Source of the DNA: Desulfurococcus mucosus DSM 2162
GTDB lineage: Archaea > Thermoproteota > Thermoprotei_A > Sulfolobales > Desulfurococcaceae
NCBI RefSeq assembly: GCF_000186365.1
Contig: NC_014961.1
Location: forward strand, 186,001 to 250,000
DNA length: 64,000 nt
Reading direction: 5' to 3'
The notes below the pieces were generated by a model. It was not told the DNA's origin. It searched no databases and was given only the letters and a program-made list of their open reading frames with translations. Positions 35,818 to 46,151 of this stretch are shown one piece after another. Each line of letters opens with the position of its first letter. The first letter of the stretch is position 1. A program made the translations under genes and the position numbers.

Positions 35818-36612
35818 TTGAACACAGAGAGAATACCTTCAGGAGTACCAGGGCTGGATGAACTGATAGATGGCGGCATACCCAGAGGCTTCATGGTGGC
35901 TGTCGTAGGGGAGCCTGGCACAGGTAAGACTGCTATGTCTATTCAATTCATTGCGAAAGGGCTTGAAACAGGCGATAAAGCCGTGTATGTTACAACGGAG
36001 GAGTCAAGGGAAAGCATACTCAGGCAGGCCGAAAGGTTCAACATAGGTTTAAAACCATATATCGAGGAGGGCAGGCTAGTAGTGGTGGATGCATTAATGG
36101 GCGAGTACGGCGATGTATGGAGCCTGAAAGAGCTGGATGTGGAGGAACTAGTGTCCACGGTGATCGAGGCGAAGAAATACCTCGGCCCCGGGCATGCGAG
36201 ACTAGTAGTGGACTCCATGAGTGCCTTCTGGCTCGACAAACCAGCCATGGCCAGGAAGTACAGCTACCATGTGAAACGCGTCCTGAGTAAATGGGGGTTC
36301 ACAATGCTGGTTACAAGCCAGTACGCCGTGACAACACAGCTCGGATTCGGCTTCGGCATAGAGCACGTGGCCGACGGGGTTATAAGGCTCCGCAAGAGCG
36401 TTGTTAAAGGATTCCTCAAGAGATTCCTGGTTATTGAGAAGATGAGGTTGACGAACCATGATCAACGCGTCTTTGAAATAGAGGTCGTGGACGGCGTCGG
36501 CGTACGCGTGAACGGCCCGGTGAAAGCATCCAGGTGGGATCTAGCCCTCCCACCAGATGTTGTTGCAAGACTCATAGAGAGCGGGTTCGACAGGCTGGAG
36601 TATGAGGGCTAG
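35818..36612 (+). CDS. KaiC-like RecA-superfamily ATPase
   Basis: 264 residues from TTG 35818 with a GGTGG ribosome-binding site. It begins IPSGVPGLDELIDGGIPRG, has Walker A GEPGTGKT and Walker B region ARLVVDSMSAF, typical of single-domain KaiC-like proteins in archaea. Their role is not settled; signalling and complex assembly have been suggested. A similar gene lies at 41443. It overlaps the convergent tmcA stop by 4 bp. Confidence 0.85.
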   Translation: MNTERIPSGVPGLDELIDGGIPRGFMVAVVGEPGTGKTAMSIQFIAKGLETGDKAVYVTTEESRESILRQAERFNIGLKPYIEEGRLVVVDALMGEYGDVWSLKELDVEELVSTVIEAKKYLGPGHARLVVDSMSAFWLDKPAMARKYSYHVKRVLSKWGFTMLVTSQYAVTTQLGFGFGIEHVADGVIRLRKSVVKGFLKRFLVIEKMRLTNHDQRVFEIEVVDGVGVRVNGPVKASRWDLALPPDVVARLIESGFDRLEYEG

Positions 36613-39053
36613 AAGCTGAGCTCGCTGAAACCATATGAGTAATCCCTGACGCCAGGGGTGTACTCGTCCGGATTCAACCCGGTGAGATACTTGAAGTAAG
36701 TGCAGGCTATCTCATGCCCCTCCTTCTGAAGCTCCTTTACGGGGACCCGTGTAACACCGTGTAGCTCATCCCAGGTTAATCCCTGGAGAGCCTTCGCCAG
36801 CAAGACAACCTCCTGCAGCCGCGTCAGCTTCGGCCTGGACTCCGGGCTTATCAACCAGTGGATCCTGGCTAGCTTGAACATTATGTCAGCGGCGGCTTCA
36901 AAGGTCATTGGTCCCTGGCAGTATGTCCATAGACGGTCCAGGGTCACCGGGGTGAACAAGTGCAACGGCTTCTCACGGTAAACATAGGGTTCACTGTCCA
37001 GGAACATTAAGGCTATCTCGGGCTCCATCTCCCTGTAGTTGACTGGTATGCTGTTAAGCATCTTAAGCTTGAACTCTCCTCTAGCTTTTTCAACAAGCTT
37101 CAAGGCTACTTCACTTATGGGCTGGATGACTAGTACCGTGTACTCGCCGCTCACAGGGTTCCTATCCGGGCTTATATGCACCGGTACATAGCCGTTCTTA
37201 ACCCAGAACCTTAGTAGTTGCTCGTTGACGCCGAAGCCTGAGCCCACCCAGTCTAACCCTAGCTCCGCCGCCTCCTCCTTTATCTTGCCGAGAACCCAGC
37301 TTCCAATCCCCTTTCCCTGGACGGCTGGATGAGTAGCTATCCTGACTATACGCCACCCAGTGGTCTTAGCGAAATCCATGTACCTAAGGTGCTTGAGGAA
37401 TCTATCCGGTATAATGTTTCCAGGGATCTTCGAGCCCTTGAGGAGTTCCAGGGCTGTCTCATCATCTATTGGGCCCTCGCGGGCTATCTGGACAGCGCAC
37501 ACTATTCTACCACTGCTCGTCTTCACGGCTCTCACAGTGTGGTGGGGTGCATCAGCTATCATTCCAAGGTCGTCTGGCTCATTCCGGTAGTGTGCGAGAA
37601 CATATATTCCGAAGAGCTGTCTAAGCTCGTCCTCCCTGCTGAACAACTCCTCCGGCTCATACTTCACATAGGTGAGGTTGCCTGCCTCAATATCCCTGAG
37701 ATCCTCCTCGCTTAGATCAGCTGGCTCAGCGTCGAGGAGCAGGGTCTTAAACTGCCATTCCTCAATTGGGTCACCGTAGTTGTACCTTATGGGCTCCGTC
37801 ATCTCGTACTCGTATAGGATCGTGTTCTCATCGCTCTTTATCTTCTTGAGGAACCTCACGGAGAACCCTCTCCCAGCCCCCTCATAGCCGTGTATCGTCG
37901 AGGAGAACACAATGCGTCTATGCGACTCCCAGATCTTGTAGAGTAGGGGTACATGTATACCAGCCGCCTCATCCACTATGACAACGTCGCCGTTAATCCT
38001 CGGTATGGCGAGGGGCTCCCAGTACTCTATGCTGAACTTATCGCTCCTCAACTCTATGACGTAGCCCTCCCTCTTGATCACCTCGTACCTGTAGCCTAGT
38101 TTATCGAGAACCCTCATCGCCAGCGCCATCAATGATTGAATATTGCCTGGTTCAGGCGCGGTTACGAGGATCCTTGGCTTAGGCTTTATCTTCCTGAGCA
38201 AGTGTATGAGTCCAACGGCCCCTATACCGATGGCGCAGCTCTTCCCTCTCCCTCTGTCAGCTATTAGCACGAAGACCTTCTTCTTGCCTGGCTTAGGCTT
38301 CTCATAGAACTCCTCCATTATCTTTAAGACTCGCACCTGATCCATGGTTAATGCGTGCTCATATATCTCGCTGGGGAACAGTGAGTCCTCGGGTATGGTG
38401 ATCTTCCTCTCGTAGGGCTTGAACTCGCTCTTCAACTCCAGCTTCTTCAGCACCCGGTTGCCGTCGGCATCATATATGCCGATGCCATCGAACTCTAAGA
38501 GGTGCTTCTTCACCCATTTAATGAATATGTGCCTTGGCTCAGGGTATTGTGGAACCGTCAGGTTCATCTTGAATATGGTTTTCGCCTCATCCCACTTGTC
38601 CCAGGGCGGGGTCAGCAGGATGATTATGCCTCCTCCCTCGACTATGCCTATAAGCCTCCCAAGGTCATTGGGCTTCAAGTCGTGTGTTAGATCCATGACG
38701 AGCACGGAGACGGTTGCACCAAGATACTTATCGCTCTTCTCGTAAATCGTGAACTGCATGTCCAGGTTCTTCACACCCCTGACCAATTTCTCGAATTCTT
38801 CACGCATGACGAGGGCGTCGTCGAACTCGTCATGGTACACGTAGAGACCAGTGAACCCGGGTCTCCCCTTATCTAGTCTCCGCCACTTCTTCAGGTAAAA
38901 CGAGATCAGCCTGGCGGATAGGGATGCCAGCTTCTCAGGGCTGGATCCCGAGATCACGATCATTCCTCTAACCCGGTGCTTCACAAGTTTACCGGCTGCC
39001 TTCCCACACTGTGTCAGAAACTTTAGAAACGATGCAGGCACAGCCTTACCCAA
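36609..39053 (-). CDS. tmcA: tRNA(Met) / RNA cytidine acetyltransferase TmcA
   Basis: 814 residues. Domain order fits the TmcA/Kre33/NAT10 family: an N-terminal DUF1726 domain, an ATPase/helicase domain with Walker A DRGRGKS and Walker B VIVDEAAG, a GNAT domain around residues 440-620 (ATHPAVQGKGIGSWVL) and a C-terminal tRNA-binding domain. In hyperthermophilic archaea the enzyme puts N4-acetylcytidine into tRNA and rRNA, helping heat stability. Confidence 0.93.
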   Translation of the reverse strand: MGKAVPASFLKFLTQCGKAAGKLVKHRVRGMIVISGSSPEKLASLSARLISFYLKKWRRLDKGRPGFTGLYVYHDEFDDALVMREEFEKLVRGVKNLDMQFTIYEKSDKYLGATVSVLVMDLTHDLKPNDLGRLIGIVEGGGIIILLTPPWDKWDEAKTIFKMNLTVPQYPEPRHIFIKWVKKHLLEFDGIGIYDADGNRVLKKLELKSEFKPYERKITIPEDSLFPSEIYEHALTMDQVRVLKIMEEFYEKPKPGKKKVFVLIADRGRGKSCAIGIGAVGLIHLLRKIKPKPRILVTAPEPGNIQSLMALAMRVLDKLGYRYEVIKREGYVIELRSDKFSIEYWEPLAIPRINGDVVIVDEAAGIHVPLLYKIWESHRRIVFSSTIHGYEGAGRGFSVRFLKKIKSDENTILYEYEMTEPIRYNYGDPIEEWQFKTLLLDAEPADLSEEDLRDIEAGNLTYVKYEPEELFSREDELRQLFGIYVLAHYRNEPDDLGMIADAPHHTVRAVKTSSGRIVCAVQIAREGPIDDETALELLKGSKIPGNIIPDRFLKHLRYMDFAKTTGWRIVRIATHPAVQGKGIGSWVLGKIKEEAAELGLDWVGSGFGVNEQLLRFWVKNGYVPVHISPDRNPVSGEYTVLVIQPISEVALKLVEKARGEFKLKMLNSIPVNYREMEPEIALMFLDSEPYVYREKPLHLFTPVTLDRLWTYCQGPMTFEAAADIMFKLARIHWLISPESRPKLTRLQEVVLLAKALQGLTWDELHGVTRVPVKELQKEGHEIACTYFKYLTGLNPDEYTPGVRDYSYGFSELSF

Positions 39054-39114
39054 CTAGCCCACCGCTTGGAGTAAATTATTTCAACGAGATAAAAACACGG
39101 CTGTACGCCGGGGC

Positions 39115-41355
39115 TCAACCATAGGTCAGCGAGAGCCTCTTAAAGGATCCACTGCCGCTAACCCTCTTCAGCTCCCTTGCAAGCCGCTCATACATCTCTA
39201 TGTCGCTCCTGCTGAGGGATGGAGGTATTTTCTCAAGTGCCTTCATGAAGTGGCTCATCCCGATCTTGGTGACGTCGAGCCTGCCGGTGGCCGCGTAATT
39301 TTCCCTGAGAGCTATCATTGATGCCTCCCTGCAGACAGCGGCTATGTCGGCGCCAGTGTATCCCTCGGTTTTTCTAGCAAGCTCCTCCAGGTTAACGTCC
39401 TCGCCTAGAGGCATCTTCCTCGTGTGAACCTTGAATATCTGCAGCCTCGCATTGTAGTCTGGTGGCGGCACATATATGAGGCGGTCGAACCTACCCGGCC
39501 TCAGGAGGGCTGGGTCAAGTAGATCCGGCCTGTTAGTGGCTGCTATAACGACGACCTTCCTCAGCGGCTGTATGCCGTCGAGCTCCGTCAGCATCTGGTT
39601 CACTATCCTGTCGGTTACCCCGCTTGGATCGCTTCCACGGACGCCTGCTATACTATCTATCTCGTCGAAGAAGACGACGGCTGGCGCAACCATCCTAGCC
39701 CTCCTGAATATTTGGCGGATGGCTTTCTCGGATTCCCCAACCCACTTGCTCAACACCTCGGGTCCCCTTATAGCTATGAAGTTGGCGCCGCTCTCGGTTG
39801 CAACAGCTTTCGCTAGGAGGGTTTTACCTGTGCCTGGCGGACCGAATAGCAGTATGCCTTTCGGCGGCTCTATACCCATCTTCTCGAAGACCCCTGGATA
39901 CTTCATAGGCCACTCGATGGCCTCACGTAGCTCCTGCTTGACATCGTCGAGTCCACCTATGTCGTCCCAGCGTACATTGGGTACTTCAACGAATACTTCT
40001 CTTATCAGCGATGGCTGCACGCTCTTCATTGCTACCAGGAAGTCCTCCATTGTGACCTTTAACTTCTCGAGTTTCTCGGCGGGTATAGGCTGCCCCTTCT
40101 CTATCTCAATGCCTTCCTCCTTCATGAACCTCCGCAGGGCATTCATCGCGGCTTCTTTCGCGAGTGCAGCTATATCGGCACCAGTGTAGCCGTGCGTCAT
40201 ATCGGCTATTTTATCGAGGTCGACGTCCTCGGTGAGAGGCATGTTCCTTGTGTGAACAGCGAGGATCTCCTTCCTAGCCCTCTTATCTGGTGGAGGTATC
40301 TCTATCTCCCTGTCGAATCTGCCAGGCCTCCTCAACGCTGGATCAATGGCGTCAGGCCTGTTGGTTGCCCCTATGACTATTACCTTCCCCCTCTCCTTTA
40401 ATCCATCCATCAGGGTCAGCAATTGTGCTACAACTCTTTTCTCGACTTCACCGGTTACCTCTTCGCGTTTAGGTGCTATGCTGTCTATTTCATCAATGAA
40501 TATTACTGCCGGTGCATTGGCCTGGGCCTCCTCAAAGATCTTTCTAAGCCTCTCCTCTGATTCACCGTAGAACTTGCTCATTATCTCCGGCCCATTGATA
40601 GTTATGAAGTAAGCACCTATCTCGTTGGCGAGGGCTTTCGCTAGGAGGGTTTTACCTGTGCCTGGCGGACCATAGAGCAGTATGCCTTTCGGAGGCTCTA
40701 TGCCGAGGTGTTCGAATAGCTCCGGGTACTTCATTGGGAGCTCCACTATTTCCCTGATTTTCTGCTTAGCCTCCTCGAGGTCGCCTATGTCCTCCCATGT
40801 CACCCTTGACACGCCTTCCCCTAGAGCCTCAGGTCTAACGGGCTCAGTCTTCACTTCCACATGAGTGTTCTCCGTGATGTACACCACGGAGGGCGGCTGC
40901 GTACTCGTGACTGCAAACCTTAAGAGCATGCCGAAGATGGGTGCCTCAACGATATCACCCCTCTTAACCGGGTTCCCTAGGAGCTGCTTCTTAAGGTATG
41001 GTGCTAGGTCGCCGTAAACCGGTAGATCCCCTACTGGTGCTAGCACAACCCTGGTGGCCGGCTCCACGTATACTGGTTTAACCGTTACATAGTCTCCCGG
41101 AGACACACCTATCTTCCTCCTAACGAATCCATCTATCCTTATCAATCCGCTGCCCTCATCCTCCGGGTAAGCCTGCCACACCTTGACGATCTCACTGCCC
41201 TTGGGCCCCGTCACCTCTATGAAGTCGCCTAGTGACACCCCTAGCTTCGCCATGGTCTCCCTATCTATCCTCGCTATCTTCCTACCTATGTCTCTCTGCC
41301 TCGCCTCAGCAACCCGTAGCTTGATTGATTTCTCCCCCTTTCTCTGGGTACTCAT
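39115..41355 (-). CDS. Cdc48/VAT AAA ATPase
   Basis: 746 residues with an N-terminal double-psi barrel domain (residues 10-185) and two AAA modules. Each has Walker A GPPGTGKT and Walker B (FIDEIDS, FFDEIDS), with ATNRPD and arginine fingers ([16 protein letters not shown]). The hexamer unfolds proteins and feeds the proteasome. The C-terminus (LSLTYG) lacks a clear HbYX, though the final Y-G is close. Confidence 0.96.
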   Translation of the reverse strand: MSTQRKGEKSIKLRVAEARQRDIGRKIARIDRETMAKLGVSLGDFIEVTGPKGSEIVKVWQAYPEDEGSGLIRIDGFVRRKIGVSPGDYVTVKPVYVEPATRVVLAPVGDLPVYGDLAPYLKKQLLGNPVKRGDIVEAPIFGMLLRFAVTSTQPPSVVYITENTHVEVKTEPVRPEALGEGVSRVTWEDIGDLEEAKQKIREIVELPMKYPELFEHLGIEPPKGILLYGPPGTGKTLLAKALANEIGAYFITINGPEIMSKFYGESEERLRKIFEEAQANAPAVIFIDEIDSIAPKREEVTGEVEKRVVAQLLTLMDGLKERGKVIVIGATNRPDAIDPALRRPGRFDREIEIPPPDKRARKEILAVHTRNMPLTEDVDLDKIADMTHGYTGADIAALAKEAAMNALRRFMKEEGIEIEKGQPIPAEKLEKLKVTMEDFLVAMKSVQPSLIREVFVEVPNVRWDDIGGLDDVKQELREAIEWPMKYPGVFEKMGIEPPKGILLFGPPGTGKTLLAKAVATESGANFIAIRGPEVLSKWVGESEKAIRQIFRRARMVAPAVVFFDEIDSIAGVRGSDPSGVTDRIVNQMLTELDGIQPLRKVVVIAATNRPDLLDPALLRPGRFDRLIYVPPPDYNARLQIFKVHTRKMPLGEDVNLEELARKTEGYTGADIAAVCREASMIALRENYAATGRLDVTKIGMSHFMKALEKIPPSLSRSDIEMYERLARELKRVSGSGSFKRLSLTYG

Positions 41356-41442
41356 TTAGAATCCCCTGGTGACATAATGTCGAACACCGTATAAAAACAA
41401 TATTAGGAGGAGCGCGATATAATACTTACGTGGTGAATTCAC

Positions 41443-42192
41443 ATGGTTGAAAGAGTTAAAACAGGTGTCCCCGGGCTCGACGAGATACTCAACGGCGGCA
41501 TACCGAGGAGGAATGTCGTATTGTTGAGCGGGGGGCCTGGCACAGGTAAAACCATTCTAGCCCTCCAGTTTCTCTGGAGCGGGCTCCAGCTCGGTGAGCC
41601 AGGCATATATGTTGCGCTTGAAGAGCACCCTGTCCAGGTACGTGTGAATATGCGGGGATTCGGCTGGGATACCCGGCAGTTCGAGCAGGAAGGTAAGTTC
41701 GCCGTGATAGACGCGTTCACAGGGGGGATAGGTGAGGCGGCTAAACGCGAGAAGTATGTTGTGAAGGAGACGGACAGCGTGGAGGAGCTTATAGATGTAT
41801 TGAGGACTGCGATCAGGGAGGTGAACGCTCAGAGAGTCGTGGTCGACAGCGTGTCAACGCTATACCTGCTTAAACCCTCGATAGCGAGGAACGTGGTGCT
41901 CCAGTTGAAGAAGGTATTGTCAGGCATGGGGACCACGAGCCTACTGGTCTCCCAGGTGTCCGTGACGGAAAGGGGCTTCGGCGGCCCAGGCGTGGAGCAC
42001 GCGGCTGACGGAATAATTAGGCTCGACCTCGATGAGGTGGACGGCGAACTAGTTAGGAGCATAATCATCTGGAAGATGAGGGGGACTAGTCACAGCATGA
42101 AGAGGCATGTAATGGAGATAACGGATAAGGGTATAGTAGTGCACCCTGATAAGGTTCTGAAGACCCGTAGATACGTGTTGATGCAGGAGTAG
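41443..42192 (+). CDS. KaiC-like RecA-superfamily ATPase
   Basis: 249 residues. The start [20 protein letters not shown], Walker A GGPGTGKT (residues 30-37) and [13 protein letters not shown] (Walker B) are the KaiC-like pattern. It is related to the protein at 35818 but not a recent copy. A GGTGA site precedes ATG 41443. The gene is divergent from cdc48 and followed by small regulatory-looking genes. Confidence 0.87.
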   Translation: MVERVKTGVPGLDEILNGGIPRRNVVLLSGGPGTGKTILALQFLWSGLQLGEPGIYVALEEHPVQVRVNMRGFGWDTRQFEQEGKFAVIDAFTGGIGEAAKREKYVVKETDSVEELIDVLRTAIREVNAQRVVVDSVSTLYLLKPSIARNVVLQLKKVLSGMGTTSLLVSQVSVTERGFGGPGVEHAADGIIRLDLDEVDGELVRSIIIWKMRGTSHSMKRHVMEITDKGIVVHPDKVLKTRRYVLMQE

Positions 42193-42204
42193 CCGCCGGC
42201 AGCG

Positions 42205-42522
42205 TCAAGGAGACATTTCAGCGAGGCTGCCTGATACACCGTGCGAGCGGACGCCTCCGGGGCCCTTGCCGCGTAGTAGCTCCGATATCTCGACATGGGC
42301 TCTAAGTATCTTCACTATTTCAACAATGTTCGGGGGCTTCGTGATGACAATGGGGCTTAAACCATTGATCTTTATAGTGGGGTATACTACTTCATTATCA
42401 CGCATGATCTCGAGTCTTATCTTTGCACCCGAGGAGAGCTCTATTGTTTTCACAGCGTGAGACACGGATTCCACGACTATCTCGGAGAGCTCGTTGTCGC
42501 CTACTATGAGTAGTAGCCTCAT
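42205..42522 (-). CDS. small protein, possibly thioredoxin-like
   Basis: 105 residues from ATG 42522. The order strand-helix-strand (RLLLIVG, ESVSHAVKTI, KIRLEIM) then YPTIKINGLSPIVI and a helix resembles a thioredoxin fold without CxxC, but the similarity is weak. A TTTATTAAG box lies about 40 bp upstream on this strand. A longer frame from 42576 passes through that promoter. Confidence 0.55.
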   Translation of the reverse strand: MRLLLIVGDNELSEIVVESVSHAVKTIELSSGAKIRLEIMRDNEVVYPTIKINGLSPIVITKPPNIVEIVKILRAHVEISELLRGKGPGGVRSHGVSGSLAEMSP

Positions 42523-42620
42523 GGCGACCCCGCTGAGTAATGGGGGCCCCACCCTTAATAAACCCTTGGACACCACTTATTTAAAGGGGTTCATTATACA
42601 ATAAGTTAAACGGTGGGATG

Positions 42621-43337
42621 ATGAGTGGGGAAACCACTCCTGGAGAGAAGACACAGGTGGGCGGGGCCCAGGGCAGTAGTGGGGAGGTTATCGACTTAAC
42701 GAATGTACCGTTGAAGCCGCTGGGTAAACGCGAGATAAGCCAGCTGGAGATGGCTTTAATAATAGGCACACTCTACAGACCCGAGATCCTCGAGTTGATC
42801 CGGGACCCGGTTGAGAGATCCACGTGGGTCGACAGCCTTGCAGTAGCGGCAGGCGCCTACGCTAGGATGAAGGCAGGCCTGCCAGTCAGTCAGATAGCGG
42901 AGGAGCTCGGTAGAAGCGAGACCACTATAAGAAGCCATTTAAACATGAAGACCAAGGCTGGAAAACTGGTTCATGAGACGTATGAGAAGCTCAAGAAGGG
43001 TGAGTTAAAGCTAGTTGTTCCATTTATCAGGACACCCGTGGCCGGCTGTGAGGAACAGGTGAAGGCCCTGGAGGGTGAACTCGAGAAGCAGAGGAACAGG
43101 TTGAAGGAGCTCGAGGCAAAGATAAGTGAACTCACGGAGGCTGTCAAGCAGAGGGAGGAAGAGATACAGGGCCTTAGAAGCGGGGCAGAGGCCTTGAAAC
43201 GGGAGCTAGAGGAGAGGGTGAAGGAACTGGAGTCCTGCAGGAGCAACGTGGACTCCATGAGGAAGACGCTGGAGGACGCGGCGAGACTCCTCCAGGAGGC
43301 TCTCAGCATGCTTCAACACGTAGCGAACCATGGTTAG
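42621..43337 (+). CDS. predicted transcriptional regulator, HTH plus coiled coil (COG1318-like)
   Basis: 238 residues from ATG 42621 (ATG 42618 also possible). Residues 75-105 form a helix-turn-helix (LPVSQIAEELGRSETTIRSHL); residues 145-230 form a long coiled coil with heptads of Glu, Leu and Lys. Crenarchaea have a conserved regulator of this build. It is followed 51 bp later by a small unknown protein. Confidence 0.72.
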   Translation: MSGETTPGEKTQVGGAQGSSGEVIDLTNVPLKPLGKREISQLEMALIIGTLYRPEILELIRDPVERSTWVDSLAVAAGAYARMKAGLPVSQIAEELGRSETTIRSHLNMKTKAGKLVHETYEKLKKGELKLVVPFIRTPVAGCEEQVKALEGELEKQRNRLKELEAKISELTEAVKQREEEIQGLRSGAEALKRELEERVKELESCRSNVDSMRKTLEDAARLLQEALSMLQHVANHG

Positions 43338-43388
43338 CGTCACCGGCTTTTTAAAACTATCCATGTGGATGAGTAGCAAGGGGTTTGA

Positions 43389-43661
43389 ATGGGTGTTATA
43401 CTGGTAAAAATGGATGAGAATGGAAGAGTACTGGACTATACGACGGATGCTTTAAAGATGGATGGGAAGAAGTTCAACACTATACTCGGGAGAGCAGTCG
43501 ATCTAGCGAGGATAGAGCTCCTCGCCTTCAGGAGCCTCGGTATGAGCGACGTTAAAAGCATCAGCATCACCACCACCGACTTCACGGTCACCATAGGTCG
43601 TGGAGCCGGAGGCAACCTGGTCATAGTTACCCTGAAGGATGAGGCGACTGCTTCAACCTAG
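43389..43661 (+). CDS. small protein, possibly roadblock/LC7-like
   Basis: 90 residues. Its order (VKMDENGRVLDYT, helix, SLGMSDVKSISITTTDFTVTIG, GNLVIVTL) is like a short roadblock/LC7 domain, a fold that often regulates small GTPases in archaea. This is a fold impression only. It overlaps the convergent TatD gene by 4 bp. Confidence 0.6.
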   Translation: MGVILVKMDENGRVLDYTTDALKMDGKKFNTILGRAVDLARIELLAFRSLGMSDVKSISITTTDFTVTIGRGAGGNLVIVTLKDEATAST

Positions 43662-44377
43662 GCGCCCAGGATTTTTACGTAATTGCCCCATATAGTGGAT
43701 TCAACCTCCTCAACACTTACACCGTGTATTGATGCCAGGAGCTCCAACGACCCCGTGATCATTTCTGGAGTCATCTTCAAGCCCCGGTACTCGTAGGGGG
43801 CATCGCTTTCAGTCAGCACGTTTCTCAAGGGTACCGATGCTATTACCTCCCTGTGCTTCGCCTGCAGCCGCCACGCCGGGTTCAACCCCACGTAGTAGCC
43901 TGCTTCAACTATGTTGTTCAACAGGTCTAGGGGGCCTGTGTACCAGTGGAAGTAGACTTTATCCAGGTCTCTTCCATACACTTCCTCGAATACTTCCCTC
44001 CATGCTCCTGCAGCATGTATGTTCAAGGCGAAGCCGTATTCCCTAGCGTATCCCGCTATCTCTCTGAAGAACTCTAGTTGCCTACTGAAGGACTCAGGTG
44101 TGAAACGCTTGTCAAGCCCTACCTCGCCGAGGCATTTGACGCCTCTTTCAACAGCCTCCTTCAGCAGGCTTCTTAAATCGCTTAAACCATGGTTCTTAAC
44201 GTTCCAGGGGTGGATGCCTATACACGGGGTCACGCCCTTATACTCTTCTGCAAGCTCCAATGTAGCCCTGCTTGAGGCAGGATCATCGGAGACGCATACA
44301 AGGATGTATCTCCCCGCATACCTGGATAACTCATCCCTCCCGAGCTCGTGGCAGTGGATGTGTGCATCAATAATCAT
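43658..44377 (-). CDS. TatD-family metal-dependent hydrolase
   Basis: 239 residues from ATG 44377. The metal motif DAHIHCH is at the start, followed by CIGIHPWN, CLGEVGLD, LNIHAAGAW, VYFHWYTG and TESDAPYEY. This is the TatD amidohydrolase pattern; a DNase or other phosphoesterase role is possible. Its ATG lies inside the end of the upstream gene (11 bp overlap). Confidence 0.85.
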   Translation of the reverse strand: MIIDAHIHCHELGRDELSRYAGRYILVCVSDDPASSRATLELAEEYKGVTPCIGIHPWNVKNHGLSDLRSLLKEAVERGVKCLGEVGLDKRFTPESFSRQLEFFREIAGYAREYGFALNIHAAGAWREVFEEVYGRDLDKVYFHWYTGPLDLLNNIVEAGYYVGLNPAWRLQAKHREVIASVPLRNVLTESDAPYEYRGLKMTPEMITGSLELLASIHGVSVEEVESTIWGNYVKILGA

Positions 44378-44912
44378 GTTGCAGACACCGCTCGTGGATG
44401 ATTCGCTCACCCAGGATATTGATGCATTCACGGAGCTTTAATGCAGCCTCCTCTCCCAGGAGGCGGCGTGCCTTCGCCTCGTTGAGGGATTCATTGCTTC
44501 CATGCACGGCGTTCACGAGTTGCGATGCGATGTCATCGTCGAAGACCACTATAGGCGTGTATCCAGCGAGCCTCAAGGCTAGTGCTAGGAGTCTCCCAGC
44601 GTTGCCGAGCCTCCAGCTGGATGGCTGTTCCCCAACGGTGAATACATAGTATTCACCATGATCCTCCATGACTCCACCGGGAACCGTCACGCATCTACCC
44701 CTGGGCCTCATCCTCCATAAAGTATACCTTTCACCAGCCCACTGGAGCACCTGCATGGATGAGCCCTCGCATAGGAGTCTAAGCGAGGAGTCATGCTTGA
44801 ACAACACGTAGGGGCTATCAGTTTCCACGTACACGGTGTTGCCCCGCATAGAGTACTCTACTCTACTGCACTCGCCGCCCGGTCCCGGGACACATGCCTC
44901 CAGGGTAACCAT
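44367..44912 (-). CDS. protein of unknown function upstream of TatD
   Basis: 181 residues from ATG 44912, chosen because GAAGGGGG precedes it and a TATA-like TTTTAATAC lies about 50 bp before. The N-terminal half is beta-rich (VEYSMRGNTVYVETDSPYVLF), the C-terminal half helical. No family is recognised. It overlaps the TatD start, so the two are probably translated from one message. Confidence 0.6.
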   Translation of the reverse strand: MVTLEACVPGPGGECSRVEYSMRGNTVYVETDSPYVLFKHDSSLRLLCEGSSMQVLQWAGERYTLWRMRPRGRCVTVPGGVMEDHGEYYVFTVGEQPSSWRLGNAGRLLALALRLAGYTPIVVFDDDIASQLVNAVHGSNESLNEAKARRLLGEEAALKLRECINILGERIIHERCLQHDY

Positions 44913-45085
44913 AAAAACCCCCTTCGGGATCAACCCTGCATAGATGATGAATTTGCCGAATACCGTATTAAAAGATGAGGTGTCTCCCGATAACTGATCA
45001 GCCGTAGCCATAGCTGAGCCCGGTGCAAGACTCTTTTAACGGGCTCGGCGCTAATACATTGCGTCAAGAGGCATGGTGCGCGATA

Positions 45086-45760
45086 ATGCGTATAAGGCTC
45101 GTTGTAATGGACTACGATCTCTCAATGGTGTACAATCTCTCAGACTTCTACGAGGCTTACTCCGGGGCGTTGAAGAGCTATGGAGGCGGCTTCATATCGT
45201 TCGACGAGTTCCTCAACCTTCTAAACGAGGACAGGCTCTCAGAGCGTATCCCGGGAGGCGTCAGGGAGGAGGAATTCTGGTTGTTGTTCAGGAGGATATA
45301 CGTGTCAAGGCACCCTATACCAATGGATGGAGTAGTAGACCTGTTAAGGCTGCTTAAGAGTCTCCCGGTGAAGATAGCCGTGGTCTCAGGGCGTGAAACC
45401 AGTGGCGAGTACATCTGGAGGGATCTAAGGATGCTTGGGCTGGACGAATACGTTGACGAAGTGTACACTGTGAGCGACCTCCAGAGGTTGAACGGTTTAG
45501 AGGAGTACTTGTTCGACAAGTCATGGATTATATCGTACATCCTGAGGAAGCACGGGGTCGCCCCCTGCAACGCGCTCTGCATAGGGGACTTCACAACAGA
45601 CCTGCTGAGCTGCAGGAAGCTGGGGATCCCGTTCATAGGTGTTAACAAGGATGAGTACAGGGGCATGTTGCTGAAGAAGAGGGGAGCTGCCATCGTTGTT
45701 AAAAACCTGTTTGAAGTGGTTCAGTGGATACCTGAGCTGGAGAAGGACTCTACGTGCTAA
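45086..45760 (+). CDS. HAD-superfamily hydrolase
   Basis: 224 residues from ATG 45086. Motif I is VVMDYDLS (nucleophile and acid Asp), motif II VVSGRE, and motif III/IV region CIGDFTTDLLSCRKLGIP. A phosphatase acting on a small molecule is expected; the substrate is open. The last 11 bp overlap the convergent small gene. Confidence 0.82.
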   Translation: MRIRLVVMDYDLSMVYNLSDFYEAYSGALKSYGGGFISFDEFLNLLNEDRLSERIPGGVREEEFWLLFRRIYVSRHPIPMDGVVDLLRLLKSLPVKIAVVSGRETSGEYIWRDLRMLGLDEYVDEVYTVSDLQRLNGLEEYLFDKSWIISYILRKHGVAPCNALCIGDFTTDLLSCRKLGIPFIGVNKDEYRGMLLKKRGAAIVVKNLFEVVQWIPELEKDSTC

Positions 45761-46031
45761 TATACCTGCCGTCACTCGTAATATAGGCTTCACCGCGATC
45801 CAGCAGCGAGTTCAACGCCCTCCTGATCTTATCCTCACTGGCAATCCCCGAGAGCACGGTGTGTATCTCGCGGAGGTTCATTGGCTTGTATCCAAGTAGC
45901 TCCTTAATTATCTCCTCTAACTGCTCCTCGTTCGGGGCAGTCATCAACACTACTTCCTCATCCTCATGCAGGATCTTCAGCCTCACCCTTCTAGCCAGCT
46001 CCTCGATCTCTTCCTCACTTAGATTAGCCAT
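45750..46031 (-). CDS. small winged-helix-like protein
   Basis: 93 residues. A charged helical N-terminus is followed by a possible winged helix (residues 50-92: MNLREIHTVLSG, KIRRALNSLLDRGEAYITSDGRYI). A DNA-binding role would fit but is not shown. It is divergent from a radical SAM gene with 120 bp between them. Confidence 0.6.
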   Translation of the reverse strand: MANLSEEEIEELARRVRLKILHEDEEVVLMTAPNEEQLEEIIKELLGYKPMNLREIHTVLSGIASEDKIRRALNSLLDRGEAYITSDGRYIST

Positions 46032-46151
46032 GACTATCCCCTTTAACAGTGATCCACGTGTTAAACGCTCGCCGCTAGGGAAGTATAATTGATTTTAAAC
46101 CACTTAAATATATCTCTGCAGGAGCCGGCCCCGGCGTCAGGAGTGTCAGGG

